Source of the DNA: Bacteroidetes bacterium UBA5697
Lineage (GTDB): Bacteria > Bacteroidota > Bacteroidia > B-17B0 > Aurantibacillaceae
NCBI GenBank assembly: GCA_002420145.1
Contig: DIHL01000012.1
Coordinates: 1 to 43,910, forward strand
Direction: 5' to 3'
DNA: 43,910 bases
Shown here: in pieces, positions 16,897 to 25,139 of the stretch
How the letters are laid out: every line of letters begins with the position of its first letter
How positions within the stretch are numbered: position 1 is the first letter of the stretch
Notes under the pieces: generated by a model
What the model saw: only the letters and a program-made list of their open reading frames with translations
The model's database searches: none
Told to the model about the DNA's origin: nothing
Program-made: the position numbers and the translations under genes

Positions 16897-17658
16897 TTAA
16901 TAATACTCGTAATATTCGTACTGAAATTCTTGCGCCCTTCTCAAATAAAAATTGTGTTTTATCAACATGTTGAGTTCATCAACAATTTCATTAAGCTTTT
17001 TGTTTCTGTCAATTTTTTCTTGCCCTAATGTATTATTGTCTATTGAGCTTTCGTCGTCTATGAGTTGTCTCAATGATTTGATGTAAAGCTCTTTTTGTTT
17101 TGTGAAATCATATGTTTTTGATATGTCTTCTTCGTATTTAGGCGCTAAGAAAACAGAGTATTCCGCATACCCTAAAATTCGTCTGCTTTGATGCCCAAAG
17201 AATGTTCCGCCATATTCAAATTGCTGAAAAAGTGAATTGATATTTGAATAGATGTCTATGAGTCTTTTTCTTCGCTGTGCAAATGTGTCAATACCGTTTC
17301 TTTGTTTAAGAAAGTAAGCATACAAAATGTAATAATTGTCTCTTCCAGTTTCACTTCCGAATTCTCCATTGTTACTGTTTTTACTGAAATATGCTCGGTC
17401 TGGGTTGTCTGGATATTCCTCAAAGAACTCTGTATGATTGTCTACGATATTATTGAATTTATCTTTTGCATATTTTAAAGTATCACCGATTTCATTAGTA
17501 ATTTGGATTGTGTCAAGCTGTGTGTAGTATTTGGAGTTATCAACCTTTTTAGTTTGCGTGTTCGTGTCGGCTGTAGTTGTCTTGTCGGCTTGCTTAGGTT
17601 GATTGTTACAACTTAAAAGTCCAATTGTTATTGTCAATATGTAAAAAGTTTGTTTCAC
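16897..17658 (-). CDS. Hypothetical lipoprotein, 253 residues
   Basis: Not recognised. A lipoprotein signal, MKQTFYILTITIGLLSCNNQ, places the acylated cysteine at residue 17. A Thr/Lys-rich linker follows, then a mostly helical, Tyr- and Asn-rich domain (EYPDNPDRAYFSKN, RDNYYILYAYFLKQRN) ending in the acidic aromatic tail EFQYEYYEYY. The start codon is GTG. GAC and ACA codons are frequent, giving a composition unlike ligA beside it. First gene of the accessory run. Confidence 0.68.
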   Translation of the reverse strand: MKQTFYILTITIGLLSCNNQPKQADKTTTADTNTQTKKVDNSKYYTQLDTIQITNEIGDTLKYAKDKFNNIVDNHTEFFEEYPDNPDRAYFSKNSNNGEFGSETGRDNYYILYAYFLKQRNGIDTFAQRRKRLIDIYSNINSLFQQFEYGGTFFGHQSRRILGYAEYSVFLAPKYEEDISKTYDFTKQKELYIKSLRQLIDDESSIDNNTLGQEKIDRNKKLNEIVDELNMLIKHNFYLRRAQEFQYEYYEYY

Positions 17659-17670
17659 TGTTGTCTTAAA

Positions 17671-17684
17671 ATTGCCACTAACTT
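17671..17684 (-). repeat. Recurring spacer motif, copy 2
   Basis: ATTGCCACTAACTT on the + strand (GTTAGTGGCAAT on the coding strand) lies 13 bp before the GTG start of the lipoprotein gene at 16897-17658 and matches the copy at 16709-16722 at 12 of 14 positions. Confidence 0.5.
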
Positions 17685-17781
17685 ATTTATATGAGGAGTT
17701 TTATTAGAGGAAGCGAACAGATTTTGTGTTATTCCTCTAGTTTATGTCTCCTAATGTTTTATTTATAAATATACAAAATTT

Positions 17782-19839
17782 CTACCCCAACATCTCCAAA
17801 AACTCATCTTCATTAATCAACTTAATGCCTAAAGATTCAGCTTTCTTTAATTTCTCGGGTCCCATATTATCACCTGCTAAAACATAGCTTGTTTTTTTGG
17901 AGATAGAACCAGAGTTTTTGCCACCATGCAGTTCAATCATCTCTTTATATTGCTCACGGCTATGTTTGGCAAACACACCACTAATCACAAAGGTTAAGTC
18001 TTTTAGTTTGTCGCTGCCACCTTGCTGCTGTTCTTCGCTTAATTCAAATTGTAAGCCTGCTTGCTTCAAACGTAAAATAATGTCTTTATTTTTTTGGTTA
18101 GCAAAAAAGTCAGCAATGCTAATGGCAATAATTTCTCCTACTTCATCAATGGCTAATAATTCTTCTTTAGTAGAGTGTATCAATACATCTAATGATTTTA
18201 CTTTTTTCGCAATTTTTTTAGCGGTGGTTTCTCCCACATGTCTAATACCAATAGCGTATAATACACGCTCAAATGGTACTTGCTTGCTGGCTTCTAATCC
18301 TTCAATTAAATTGTTGGCTGATTTTTCGGCCATGCGTTCCAAAGGCAATAGTTGTTCTTTTGTTAAATCATACAAGTCGGCAATGTTTTTTACTAAGCCC
18401 GCATTGTATAATTGCACTAAAGTTTCGCCACCTAAACTATCAATGTTCATAGCCTTACGAGAAACAAAATGTTCCATCTTTCCAATCACTTGTGGCGGAC
18501 ATTCATTTTCATTAGGGCAATAATGGTTGGCTTCGCCTTCGTCGCGTTTCAGTTCCGTATTGCACTCTGGGCAGTGTGTAATGTAATGTGTTGGTTCGGT
18601 GTTTGTTTTTCGTTTCGTTAAATCAACCCCAATAATTTTAGGAATAATTTCACCACCTTTTTCTACAAACACAAAATCGCCCACACGCACATCTAGTTTC
18701 TCAATAATATCAGCATTGTGCAGCGAGGCACGTTTCACGGTTGTTCCTCCTAAAGCTACGGGTTGTAAATTTGCTACGGGTGTAATGGCGCCTGTGCGTC
18801 CCACTTGATAAGCAATACTTAATAACTCTGTGCTGACTTGCTCGGCTTTAAATTTATAAGCAATGGCCCAGCGTGGCGATTTAGCCGTGAAGCCTAAATT
18901 TTGTTGCTGGTTGTAATTGTTTACTTTAATCACAATACCATCAATATCATAAGGTAAATCAAAACGTTTTTTATCCCAGTAATTAATAAAATCAATCACT
19001 TCGTTAATACCGCTGCATAGTTTAGCGTCTTCCGAAATTTTAAAGCCCCAAGATTTAGCGGCATGCATATTATCAAAATGCGATTGGTGTGGTAAACCAT
19101 CTCCCAACACATAATATAAAAAGCAATCCAATTTTCGTTTCGCAACTTGCGCCGAGTCTTGCATTTTCATACTTCCACTGGCAGCGTTGCGAGGGTTTGC
19201 CATTAAGGCATCTCCAATTTCTTCACGCTCTTTATTAATGGCATCAAACACCGGGCGAGGCATAAATACTTCGCCACGTATTTCAAATTTAGTAGGGTAG
19301 GTACCTTTTAATTTTAAAGGAATGGATTTAATGGTTTTAGCGTTCGTCGTTACATCATCGCCTTGCACGCCATCGCCACGGGTAATTGCTTGTTTTAATT
19401 GTCCGTCTTCATAAATCAAACTAATAGATAAACCATCAAATTTTAATTCGCACACGTAATCTATTTCTTCAGAAAACAAATTCATAGCTAACGGTGACTG
19501 AGGCTCTCGAAGTCCCGAAGCCATGCCCAATCCTTCTTTCACACGTCTATCAAAATCCAATAAATCTTCTTGATTGTAACTATTGCTCAAGGATAACATC
19601 GCATACTGATGTTTCACGCTTTGAAAGTTCTTGGTAATTTGTCCACCCACACGTTGGCTTGGAGAGTTTTCGGATAGAAATTCAGGGAATTGTTTTTCTA
19701 AAGCTATCAATTCTTCCAATAACTGATCAAAATCATAATCGCTAATAGTAGGCTTGTCTAGCACGTAATAGTTGTAATTGTGCTGTTCTATGAGCTTAGA
19801 GAGTTCTTCTATTTTATGTTTAGCGTCCGTAGGAGTCAT
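17782..19839 (-). CDS. ligA: NAD-dependent DNA ligase LigA
   Basis: A full-length 685-residue bacterial ligase. Domain Ia is at the N terminus (HNYNYYVLDKPTISDYDFD), and the adenylation motif CELKFDGLS carries the nucleotide-accepting Lys133. Downstream are the OB fold (VGRTGAITPVANLQPV), a Cys4 zinc finger (CPEC...CPNENECPP), HhH repeats and a C-terminal BRCT domain (LTFVISGVFAKHSREQ). LigA seals nicks during replication and repair using NAD as adenylate donor. The start codon is divergent from the first metal-island gene, about 75 bp away. Nothing unusual apart from an insertion after the KxDG-preceding loop. Confidence 0.97.
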   Translation of the reverse strand: MTPTDAKHKIEELSKLIEQHNYNYYVLDKPTISDYDFDQLLEELIALEKQFPEFLSENSPSQRVGGQITKNFQSVKHQYAMLSLSNSYNQEDLLDFDRRVKEGLGMASGLREPQSPLAMNLFSEEIDYVCELKFDGLSISLIYEDGQLKQAITRGDGVQGDDVTTNAKTIKSIPLKLKGTYPTKFEIRGEVFMPRPVFDAINKEREEIGDALMANPRNAASGSMKMQDSAQVAKRKLDCFLYYVLGDGLPHQSHFDNMHAAKSWGFKISEDAKLCSGINEVIDFINYWDKKRFDLPYDIDGIVIKVNNYNQQQNLGFTAKSPRWAIAYKFKAEQVSTELLSIAYQVGRTGAITPVANLQPVALGGTTVKRASLHNADIIEKLDVRVGDFVFVEKGGEIIPKIIGVDLTKRKTNTEPTHYITHCPECNTELKRDEGEANHYCPNENECPPQVIGKMEHFVSRKAMNIDSLGGETLVQLYNAGLVKNIADLYDLTKEQLLPLERMAEKSANNLIEGLEASKQVPFERVLYAIGIRHVGETTAKKIAKKVKSLDVLIHSTKEELLAIDEVGEIIAISIADFFANQKNKDIILRLKQAGLQFELSEEQQQGGSDKLKDLTFVISGVFAKHSREQYKEMIELHGGKNSGSISKKTSYVLAGDNMGPEKLKKAESLGIKLINEDEFLEMLG

Positions 19840-19843
19840 ATAG

Positions 19844-19898
19844 TTTGTAATTCTTTAACAAATTTGTTATTTTTGAATAAGAATTCATCATAAATTTG
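19844..19898 (+). promoter_or_regulatory. Duplicated regulatory block, copy 1
   Basis: TTGTAATTCTTTAACAA at 19845-19861 is identical to 24605-24621 and has dyad character (TTGTWA-N5-TWACAA). TTTG at 19844-19847, 20 bp and TATTTTTG at 19868-19875 form a consensus promoter with the dyad in the spacer. A second -7 element, TAAATTTG, lies at 19891-19898. The other copy has the same layout, so the dyad is a probable regulator site for both HYC-type genes. Confidence 0.65.
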
Positions 19899-19916
19899 TC
19901 AGTAGAAATTAACAGC

Positions 19917-20318
19917 TTGAAAATTAAATTATTTAAAATATTTATTTCATTGGTAGCCATCACGTATGTGTTTTCTACTGTTGGCGTTTCTGTGATTTCT
20001 CATTACTGTGGTGGAGAGTTGGAAGAAGTGGCTTTATTCTCAAAACCAACCTCTTGTTGTGGTGGGGATGAAAGCGATATGGAGGATGGTTGTTGTAAAA
20101 ACGAAATCTCTCACGTTGCCTTTCAAAAAGATTTTACCTTTTATCAATTAATTAAAGACTGCAAAGCACCCGTATTGGTATTAGCTATTTTTAATTTCCA
20201 AAATTCTATTTTTAATTTTAATCATGTGGCGGAAACATTAATATCAGTTAATGTAGAGTTTCCGCCTCCTAAGCTTGTTCAAAGCGAAATTGTTTCTTGT
20301 AGTGTTTTAAGAATTTGA
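19917..20318 (+). CDS. HYC/CC/PP-type cysteine-rich exported protein, copy 1
   Basis: About 133 residues. The N-terminal hydrophobic segment (residues 5-27) is a signal peptide or anchor, followed by ISHYCGGELEE (Cys31), SKPTSCCGG (Cys47-Cys48), a GCCKN pair (Cys59-Cys60), FQKDFTFY and a C-terminal FPPPKLVQSEIVSCSV. This arrangement matches the protein family named after its HYC, CC and PP motifs, whose function is unknown to me. Cys pairs and one His suit soft-metal binding outside the cytoplasm. I placed the start at TTG 19917 because the paralogue at 24677 aligns exactly from its own TTG; an in-frame TTG at 19896 overlaps the -7 element. First gene of the island. Confidence 0.85.
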   Translation: MKIKLFKIFISLVAITYVFSTVGVSVISHYCGGELEEVALFSKPTSCCGGDESDMEDGCCKNEISHVAFQKDFTFYQLIKDCKAPVLVLAIFNFQNSIFNFNHVAETLISVNVEFPPPKLVQSEIVSCSVLRI

Positions 20319-20327
20319 TTTGACTTT

Positions 20328-20454
20328 GTCACTTCGAGTAACATTTGCCTGTTCTTGCAAATGTATATCGAGTAGTGTTTTTGGTGTTCTCGATACATTT
20401 TTTGTAAGAGGCACCTGCCTGCCGGAAGGCAGGGACAAAAAACACTCGAACTGA
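20328..20454. repeat. Nested palindromic intergenic repeat (CTTCGAG family)
   Basis: GTCACTTCGAGT at the left end and ACTCGAACTGAC at the right end are 12-bp inverted arms with one mismatch. Inside lie ATCGAG/TTCTCGAT segments and a small hairpin, CTGCCTGCCGGAAGGCAG. It separates the first HYC gene from the T9SS-exported protein gene. Confidence 0.8.
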
Positions 20455-20489
20455 CCTTGTCATTTATTAATCAAATCAAAAACAACAAC

Positions 20490-21377
20490 ATGAAAACAAT
20501 ATTAAAATCAATTGCTTTATTATTTACAACATCAACTTTATTAGCACAAATTCCTAACTCAGGTTTCGAAAACTGGACAGCCGTTAACACTTATTCTGTT
20601 CCAGATGGTTGGGGAACATTAAATAATACCACCGCTTTATCAGGAATTTTTACTGTAACAAAAGCAACTCCAGGTAGTCCGGGAGCATCTTATATGAAAA
20701 TCACCTCTAAAACAATTGGAACTGCAGTAGTAGGCGGAATAGCAGTGAGTGGTGTATTGGATTCAATGACTATGCAACCAAAATCTGGTTTTGCTTTTAA
20801 CCAACGTCCTGCAAATTTTACTGGTAAATGGCAGCACATGATTTATGGTAGTAGCCAAGGTTCTGTTTTAGTAACCTTAACTCGTTGGGATTCTGGAACT
20901 AATGCACGTGTAGCAGTTGCTTCTGGTAGCGTAACTTTATCAGGTATGGCTATGAGTTGGGCAAATTTTACCATTCCATTAACTTATGCAGATGGCAATA
21001 ATCCTGATTCTTGTATCATTGTTTTAAAAGCAAGCGGAAGTGCTCCAACAAATAATGATTATTTATGGGTTGATAATTTAGCATTTACAGGAACAGTAAC
21101 AGGATTAAAAACTCTAGAATCTGTTTTATCAAATGTGAATGTATTTCCTAATCCTTCAGCAGACATAATTAACATCACACTTAAAGTAAAATCTGAACAA
21201 AAAGTAAGTTTAGAATTAGTGGATCTTACTGGGAAAGTACTCCTTTCAAAAGATTTAGGATTGGTTCAAGGAGAATCAAAACAAACATTAAACATTAATG
21301 GCATATCAAAAGGAATTTATTTTGTGAAAGTTGTTTCTGATAAAGGAACAGAGACAAAGAAAATAATTATAGACTAA
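20490..21377 (+). CDS. T9SS-exported protein with type A sorting tail
   Basis: A 295-residue secreted protein starting at ATG 20490. The signal peptide MKTILKSIALLFTTSTLLAQ is followed by a PNSGFENWTAV...GWGTLN region, a carbohydrate-binding-like beta sandwich commonly found in Bacteroidota exported proteins (DUF4465/PCMD-like; family not certain). It has NDYLWVDNLAFTG near residue 200 and the Por secretion tail NVFPNPSADIINITL...GIYFVKVVSDKGTETKKIIID at the C terminus. T9SS would move it across the outer membrane. It ends 21 bp before the multicopper oxidase gene, so the two are co-transcribed and perhaps act together outside the cell. Confidence 0.85.
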   Translation: MKTILKSIALLFTTSTLLAQIPNSGFENWTAVNTYSVPDGWGTLNNTTALSGIFTVTKATPGSPGASYMKITSKTIGTAVVGGIAVSGVLDSMTMQPKSGFAFNQRPANFTGKWQHMIYGSSQGSVLVTLTRWDSGTNARVAVASGSVTLSGMAMSWANFTIPLTYADGNNPDSCIIVLKASGSAPTNNDYLWVDNLAFTGTVTGLKTLESVLSNVNVFPNPSADIINITLKVKSEQKVSLELVDLTGKVLLSKDLGLVQGESKQTLNINGISKGIYFVKVVSDKGTETKKIIID

Positions 21378-21398
21378 CTTTTTTCTAATCTCAATATC

Positions 21399-23102
21399 AT
21401 GAAAAAGTTAGTCTATATCTTTTTAATGGGCTTGTCTTTTCAAATAAAAGCACAAACTCAGTTGTTTGTTCCTGATACTATAGCAGGTCCTAACTATAAT
21501 TTAACGATGCATCAGGATAGTGTGCAATTTTTTCCAGCTGGAAAAAAATCATACACCTATGCCTTTAATCAGTATAAATATTTAGGACCAACGCTTATTT
21601 TTAATAAAGGAAGCAATGTCAATATTACGGTTAACAATCAAATAGGAGATACAACCACTGTTCACTGGCATGGTATTCATTTGCCATCAAAATGGGATGG
21701 AGGCCCTCATACTCCCATTTTACCAGGAGGTGTTTGGAATCCTCAGTTTACAGTGATGGACAATGCCGCTACGTATTGGTATCATCCTCATTTTCACATG
21801 AAAACTGCTGAGCAAGCCATTAAAGGAGCGGCAGGTTTAATTATAGTGAGAGATCCAATTGAAGCAGCTTTATCGCTGCCAAGAAAATATGGAGTAGATG
21901 ATTTTCCTTTAATTATTCAATGTCAGCAATACGATGCGAATAACCAAGCGATGCCATTAGGCATGCAAGACTCTACTATTTTAGTAAATGGAGGGAGAGC
22001 TAGTCATGGTTATACCGTAAATGCAAACTTCCCAGCACAAATGGTAAGAATGCGTTTATTAAATGCATCAGGCGAACGCTCCTTTAATTTTGGATTTACT
22101 GGTAACAAACAATTTAAAGTCATTGCAAGTGATGGAGGATTATTAAATAATCCTGTAACAACTGACAGAATTAGATTGTCGCCAGGAGAGCGCGCAGAGA
22201 TTGTGATTGACTTAAATGGCATGAACGGACAAACTTTGTACTTAATGAGTTATGCATCTGAGTTAGCAATGGGTATTCAAGGTGGTCCAACGATGCCAAT
22301 GCCAGTTGGAAGTCCGCCAATGGATAGTCCATTAAATGGTATTGATTTTAATATCATGCAAATTACGGTAGTACCTCAAACGGTAAATCCAGTAACCACT
22401 ATTCCTAGTTCGTTAACAACAAATGTGTCTTATTTACCAAGTCAGGCAAGTGTGACACGTACTGTAAGATTTACGGCTGATAGTGCCATGGTAATGGACG
22501 GACCATTTTATTTTAATGGCAACTCATTTGACATGATGCGTATTGATTATGAAATTCCATTAAACAATATCGAGATTTGGAAAATTGTGAATGAAACGAT
22601 GGTAGCACATCCTTTTCATATACATGATGTGCAATTTTTCTTAATTGACAGAAATGGAAATTTACCAAGTGCAGAAGAGAGTGGAAGAAAAGATGTGGTG
22701 TTAGTTCCGTCAGGAGATTCGGTGATGTTTATTACCAAGTTTGAAGATTTTGCAGATACGATTATTCCATTCATGTACCACTGTCATATTTTAATGCATG
22801 AAGATGATGGGATGATGGGGCAGTTTATCGTAAAACCAATGTTAACAGGTATTCGTAAAACAGAAATAAACAATACGTTTTTACTGTATCCAAATCCTGC
22901 AAGTACTGAACTTCATATTGAGTTAAAAGATAATAAGGTATCTTCTTATCAAATTACCATTTCTGATATAACTGGAAAGATCATCTATGAAGCTGAAAAT
23001 CCATCATTAATTAATACCTCTGATTTCGCTAAAGGAATATATGTATTAGAAATAGAACAAGATGGAAACTTCTATCATGAAAAAATTATAATTGATAAAT
23101 AG
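21399..23102 (+). CDS. T9SS-exported multicopper oxidase (CueO/CotA-like)
   Basis: The 567-residue protein has a signal peptide (cleavage near IKAQ, residue 19) and three cupredoxin domains. Copper ligands are in HWHG (residues 89-92), HPHFH (129-133), HPFHIH (404-409) and HCHILMH (461-467, with type 1 ligand Cys462). A Met-rich stretch with several MP and PM steps lies near 290-320, like the copper-binding segment of CueO. The last 75 residues are a Por secretion tail (YPNPASTELHIEL...KGIYVLEIEQ). Family members oxidise Cu(I), Fe(II), Mn(II), bilirubin or phenols with four electrons passed to O2. The island context makes a cuprous or ferroxidase role likely, but the sequence alone does not show substrate. 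Confidence 0.93.
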   Translation: MKKLVYIFLMGLSFQIKAQTQLFVPDTIAGPNYNLTMHQDSVQFFPAGKKSYTYAFNQYKYLGPTLIFNKGSNVNITVNNQIGDTTTVHWHGIHLPSKWDGGPHTPILPGGVWNPQFTVMDNAATYWYHPHFHMKTAEQAIKGAAGLIIVRDPIEAALSLPRKYGVDDFPLIIQCQQYDANNQAMPLGMQDSTILVNGGRASHGYTVNANFPAQMVRMRLLNASGERSFNFGFTGNKQFKVIASDGGLLNNPVTTDRIRLSPGERAEIVIDLNGMNGQTLYLMSYASELAMGIQGGPTMPMPVGSPPMDSPLNGIDFNIMQITVVPQTVNPVTTIPSSLTTNVSYLPSQASVTRTVRFTADSAMVMDGPFYFNGNSFDMMRIDYEIPLNNIEIWKIVNETMVAHPFHIHDVQFFLIDRNGNLPSAEESGRKDVVLVPSGDSVMFITKFEDFADTIIPFMYHCHILMHEDDGMMGQFIVKPMLTGIRKTEINNTFLLYPNPASTELHIELKDNKVSSYQITISDITGKIIYEAENPSLINTSDFAKGIYVLEIEQDGNFYHEKIIIDK

Positions 23103-23109
23103 TCGAATT

Positions 23110-24189
23110 ATGAAAATCAAAAAAACAACTTTAATCGCACTCGCAACTTCAATTGTTCTAACATTAAATTTTTGCAAAAAAAAGGAAGAGCAACCAATGG
23201 AGGAGCATCATCAATCTCATACAGATCCTGTCCCTTTAAACATCAATTATCCAGCAGCTTATATTGTAAACGGTGCTTCAAATAATATTTCTGTATTACG
23301 ATTATCGGATAATGTATTAACTGAAACTATTTCATTAAATGGAGCTACTTTTCCTCATCATATTTACTTAAATCCTAGCAAAACCAAATTAGCGGTTGCG
23401 ATTACTAGTGCAGATTTAAGTGAAGGTCATGTTGGTCACGGTGGATCACTGCCTGGACAAAAAATTCAAATTATTGATGTAGTGACTGGTAATATTGATA
23501 AGGAAATTAATGTGAATCAATTGCCACACAATGCTATATACAATACCTTGGGAACAGAACTTTGGATTCCGCAAGGAGATTCTGTATCGGGAACTGTATT
23601 GGTTTATAAAACTACTGATTGGACACTTCAAAATACAATCAATGTAGGTAAATTACCTTCAGAAGTAACATTTTCAAATGATGGTTCAAAAGTATATGTT
23701 GCAAATACAAAGGATGGTACAATTTCAATTATCGATCCAGTATCAAAAGTAGTTTTGCAAACATTAGCTACAGGCATTAATCCTGTTGGGGCTTGGCCTG
23801 CTAGTAATGGAAAAATGTATGCTGATAACGAAGGATCACAAACTGTTTCTGAAATTGATGTAATCACTAATACCATAACAGCAACTATTAATTTAGGATA
23901 TACTCCAGGTTATGTAGCTTACAATAGCACAAATTCTGAATTATGGGTTTCTGATGCTACTAATGGTAAAGTTGTTTATTACACTTTAATATCAAACGTG
24001 TGGACTTTACAAGGTAATATAACTACTGGAGCAAATGCACATGCCATTGCTTTTAGCATAGATAATAGTAAAGCCTATGTGACCAATCAAGACGCCAATA
24101 CTATTTCAATTATTAATGTATTAACACACTCTGTAACAACTACTGTTAATGTTGGTTCAAAACCCAATGGCGTAGTTCTAACTCAATAA
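23110..24189 (+). CDS. YVTN-type beta-propeller lipoprotein
   Basis: About 359 residues from ATG 23110; an earlier in-frame TTG at 23092 overlaps the oxidase stop. A lipoprotein signal, LTLNFCKKKEE, is followed by a His-rich linker (EEHHQSHTDP) and GHVGHGGSLPG. The rest is a repeated blade pattern, for example KVYVANTKDGTISIIDP and KAYVTNQDANTISIINV, of the YVTN/NHL beta-propeller class. Such propellers are common protein scaffolds. The 7-bp gap to the multicopper oxidase suggests a shared transcript, and the His clusters could bind copper. The molecular role is unknown. Confidence 0.85.
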   Translation: MKIKKTTLIALATSIVLTLNFCKKKEEQPMEEHHQSHTDPVPLNINYPAAYIVNGASNNISVLRLSDNVLTETISLNGATFPHHIYLNPSKTKLAVAITSADLSEGHVGHGGSLPGQKIQIIDVVTGNIDKEINVNQLPHNAIYNTLGTELWIPQGDSVSGTVLVYKTTDWTLQNTINVGKLPSEVTFSNDGSKVYVANTKDGTISIIDPVSKVVLQTLATGINPVGAWPASNGKMYADNEGSQTVSEIDVITNTITATINLGYTPGYVAYNSTNSELWVSDATNGKVVYYTLISNVWTLQGNITTGANAHAIAFSIDNSKAYVTNQDANTISIINVLTHSVTTTVNVGSKPNGVVLTQ

Positions 24190-24217
24190 ATTATAAACAT
24201 ATTTAAATATTTTTCAA

Positions 24218-24562
24218 ATGAAAACCATAATCATCATATTTATTAGCTTAATTTTCTCAGTAAAAATTAATGCACAAACAACAGTGACAACATCTACGAT
24301 TTCGGTAAAAGGAAATTGTGGAGAATGTAAAGAACGTATAGAAAATGCAGCCGATATTAAGGGAGTTAAAAATAGTAACTGGAACAAGGATAAAAAAGTT
24401 CTTACTGTGACTTTTGATTCTAAAAAAGTTACATTAGTTCAAATAGAAGAAGCAATTGCTAAAGCGGGTCATACAACGGCTACAAAAACTGCGGATGCTA
24501 AAGCTTATAAAAAATTACCAGAGTGTTGTAAATACGAACAAGGAGCTTGTAAGGAAAAATAG
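24218..24562 (+). CDS. Exported HMA-fold metal-binding protein, copy 1
   Basis: A 114-residue protein with a signal peptide (residues 1-20, ending NAQ) and one heavy-metal-associated domain. The metal loop is GNCGECK (Cys34, Cys37), a variant of the usual MxCxxC. The C terminus adds LPECCKYEQGACKEK with a Cys-Cys pair at 103-104 and Cys111. HMA domains bind Cu(I), Zn or Hg and hand it to a partner of the same fold. An exported, free-standing copy would act in the periplasm, perhaps as a carrier for the receptor downstream. The paralogue at 25178 is similar over its full length. Confidence 0.9.
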   Translation: MKTIIIIFISLIFSVKINAQTTVTTSTISVKGNCGECKERIENAADIKGVKNSNWNKDKKVLTVTFDSKKVTLVQIEEAIAKAGHTTATKTADAKAYKKLPECCKYEQGACKEK

Positions 24563-24604
24563 TAAAAATGAATGCTACTCTAATAATAGAAGAAGTTAAA
24601 GGAA

Positions 24605-24659
24605 TTGTAATTCTTTAACAAGCATATTATTTTTTTAATTAAATTATGTTATAAATTTG
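24605..24659 (+). promoter_or_regulatory. Duplicated regulatory block, copy 2
   Basis: TTGTAATTCTTTAACAA at 24605-24621 is identical to the copy at 19845-19861. TATTTTTT follows at 24628-24635, and TAAATTTG at 24652-24659, 30 bp after the dyad (29 bp in copy 1). The TTG start of the HYC gene lies 18 bp further on. Conservation of both sequence and spacing points to a functional operator/promoter. Confidence 0.65.
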
Positions 24660-24676
24660 TAATAGGAATTATAGTT

Positions 24677-25081
24677 TTGAAAAAGAATGTTTTAAATATA
24701 TTTGTCTCTCTAGTAGCACTAATTTATGTGTTTTCTACAGTTGGCGTATCTGTAATTTCTCACTACTGCGGAGGAGAATTAGAGGAAATTTCAATATACT
24801 CTAAGCCAACATCTTGTTGTGATGGAGAAGAGGTTGAGATAGAAAAATCTGATTGTTGTAAGGATGAAATTGTTCATGTTGCTTTTCAAAAAGATTTTAC
24901 ATTTTATACCTTAATTAAAAATATTAAAGCTCCAGTAAATGAGTTTTTTGTTTTAAATGCTGAATTTAGTTTAAATGTTTTAAAAAATTCTGTTTCTGAT
25001 TTTTTATCTACTGATAAAAAAATACACCCACCTAAACTTGTTCAACAAGATATTGTTTCCTGTAGTGTGATGCGAGTTTAG
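24677..25081 (+). CDS. HYC/CC/PP-type cysteine-rich exported protein, copy 2
   Basis: A 134-residue paralogue of the protein at 19917. The hydrophobic N terminus, SHYCGGELEE (Cys31), SKPTSCC (Cys47-Cys48), a DCCKDE pair (Cys60-Cys61), FQKDFTFYTLI and HPPKLVQQDIVSCSV are in the same order and spacing. TTG is the only sensible start, with no ATG or GTG between the promoter and the signal segment. The C-terminal middle (residues about 85-115) differs from copy 1, so the pair has diverged. It precedes the second HMA protein and the TonB-dependent receptor, suggesting one transcript. Confidence 0.85.
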   Translation: MKKNVLNIFVSLVALIYVFSTVGVSVISHYCGGELEEISIYSKPTSCCDGEEVEIEKSDCCKDEIVHVAFQKDFTFYTLIKNIKAPVNEFFVLNAEFSLNVLKNSVSDFLSTDKKIHPPKLVQQDIVSCSVMRV

Positions 25082-25084
25082 TAC

Positions 25085-25139
25085 TGTCATGCTGAACTTG
25101 TTTCGGCATCTCATAAGATCCTGAAACAAGTTCAGGGTG
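25085..25139. repeat. Palindromic repeat with 13-bp arms
   Basis: CTGAACTTGTTTC (25092-25104) and GAAACAAGTTCAG (25123-25135) are perfect complements around an 18-bp loop. It belongs to the same TGCTGAACTTG family as the elements at 34287 and 37423. It lies between the HYC gene and HMA gene, so it could attenuate rather than end transcription. Confidence 0.75.

Noticed and set aside
13933..17684. Integron attC sites
   Set aside because: The spacers have short inverted repeats and recurring motifs, but I find no clear paired GTTRRRY/RYYYAAC cores and no integrase, so I report only a cassette-like appearance.
17897..18523. 208-residue + strand ORF opposite ligA
   Set aside because: It is wholly antisense to the conserved BRCT, HhH and zinc-finger part of ligA; Cys- and Ser-rich low-quality translation.
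19896..19916. Upstream TTG start for the first HYC gene
   Set aside because: The codon overlaps the TAAATTTG element and the paralogue aligns only from the next TTG at 19917.
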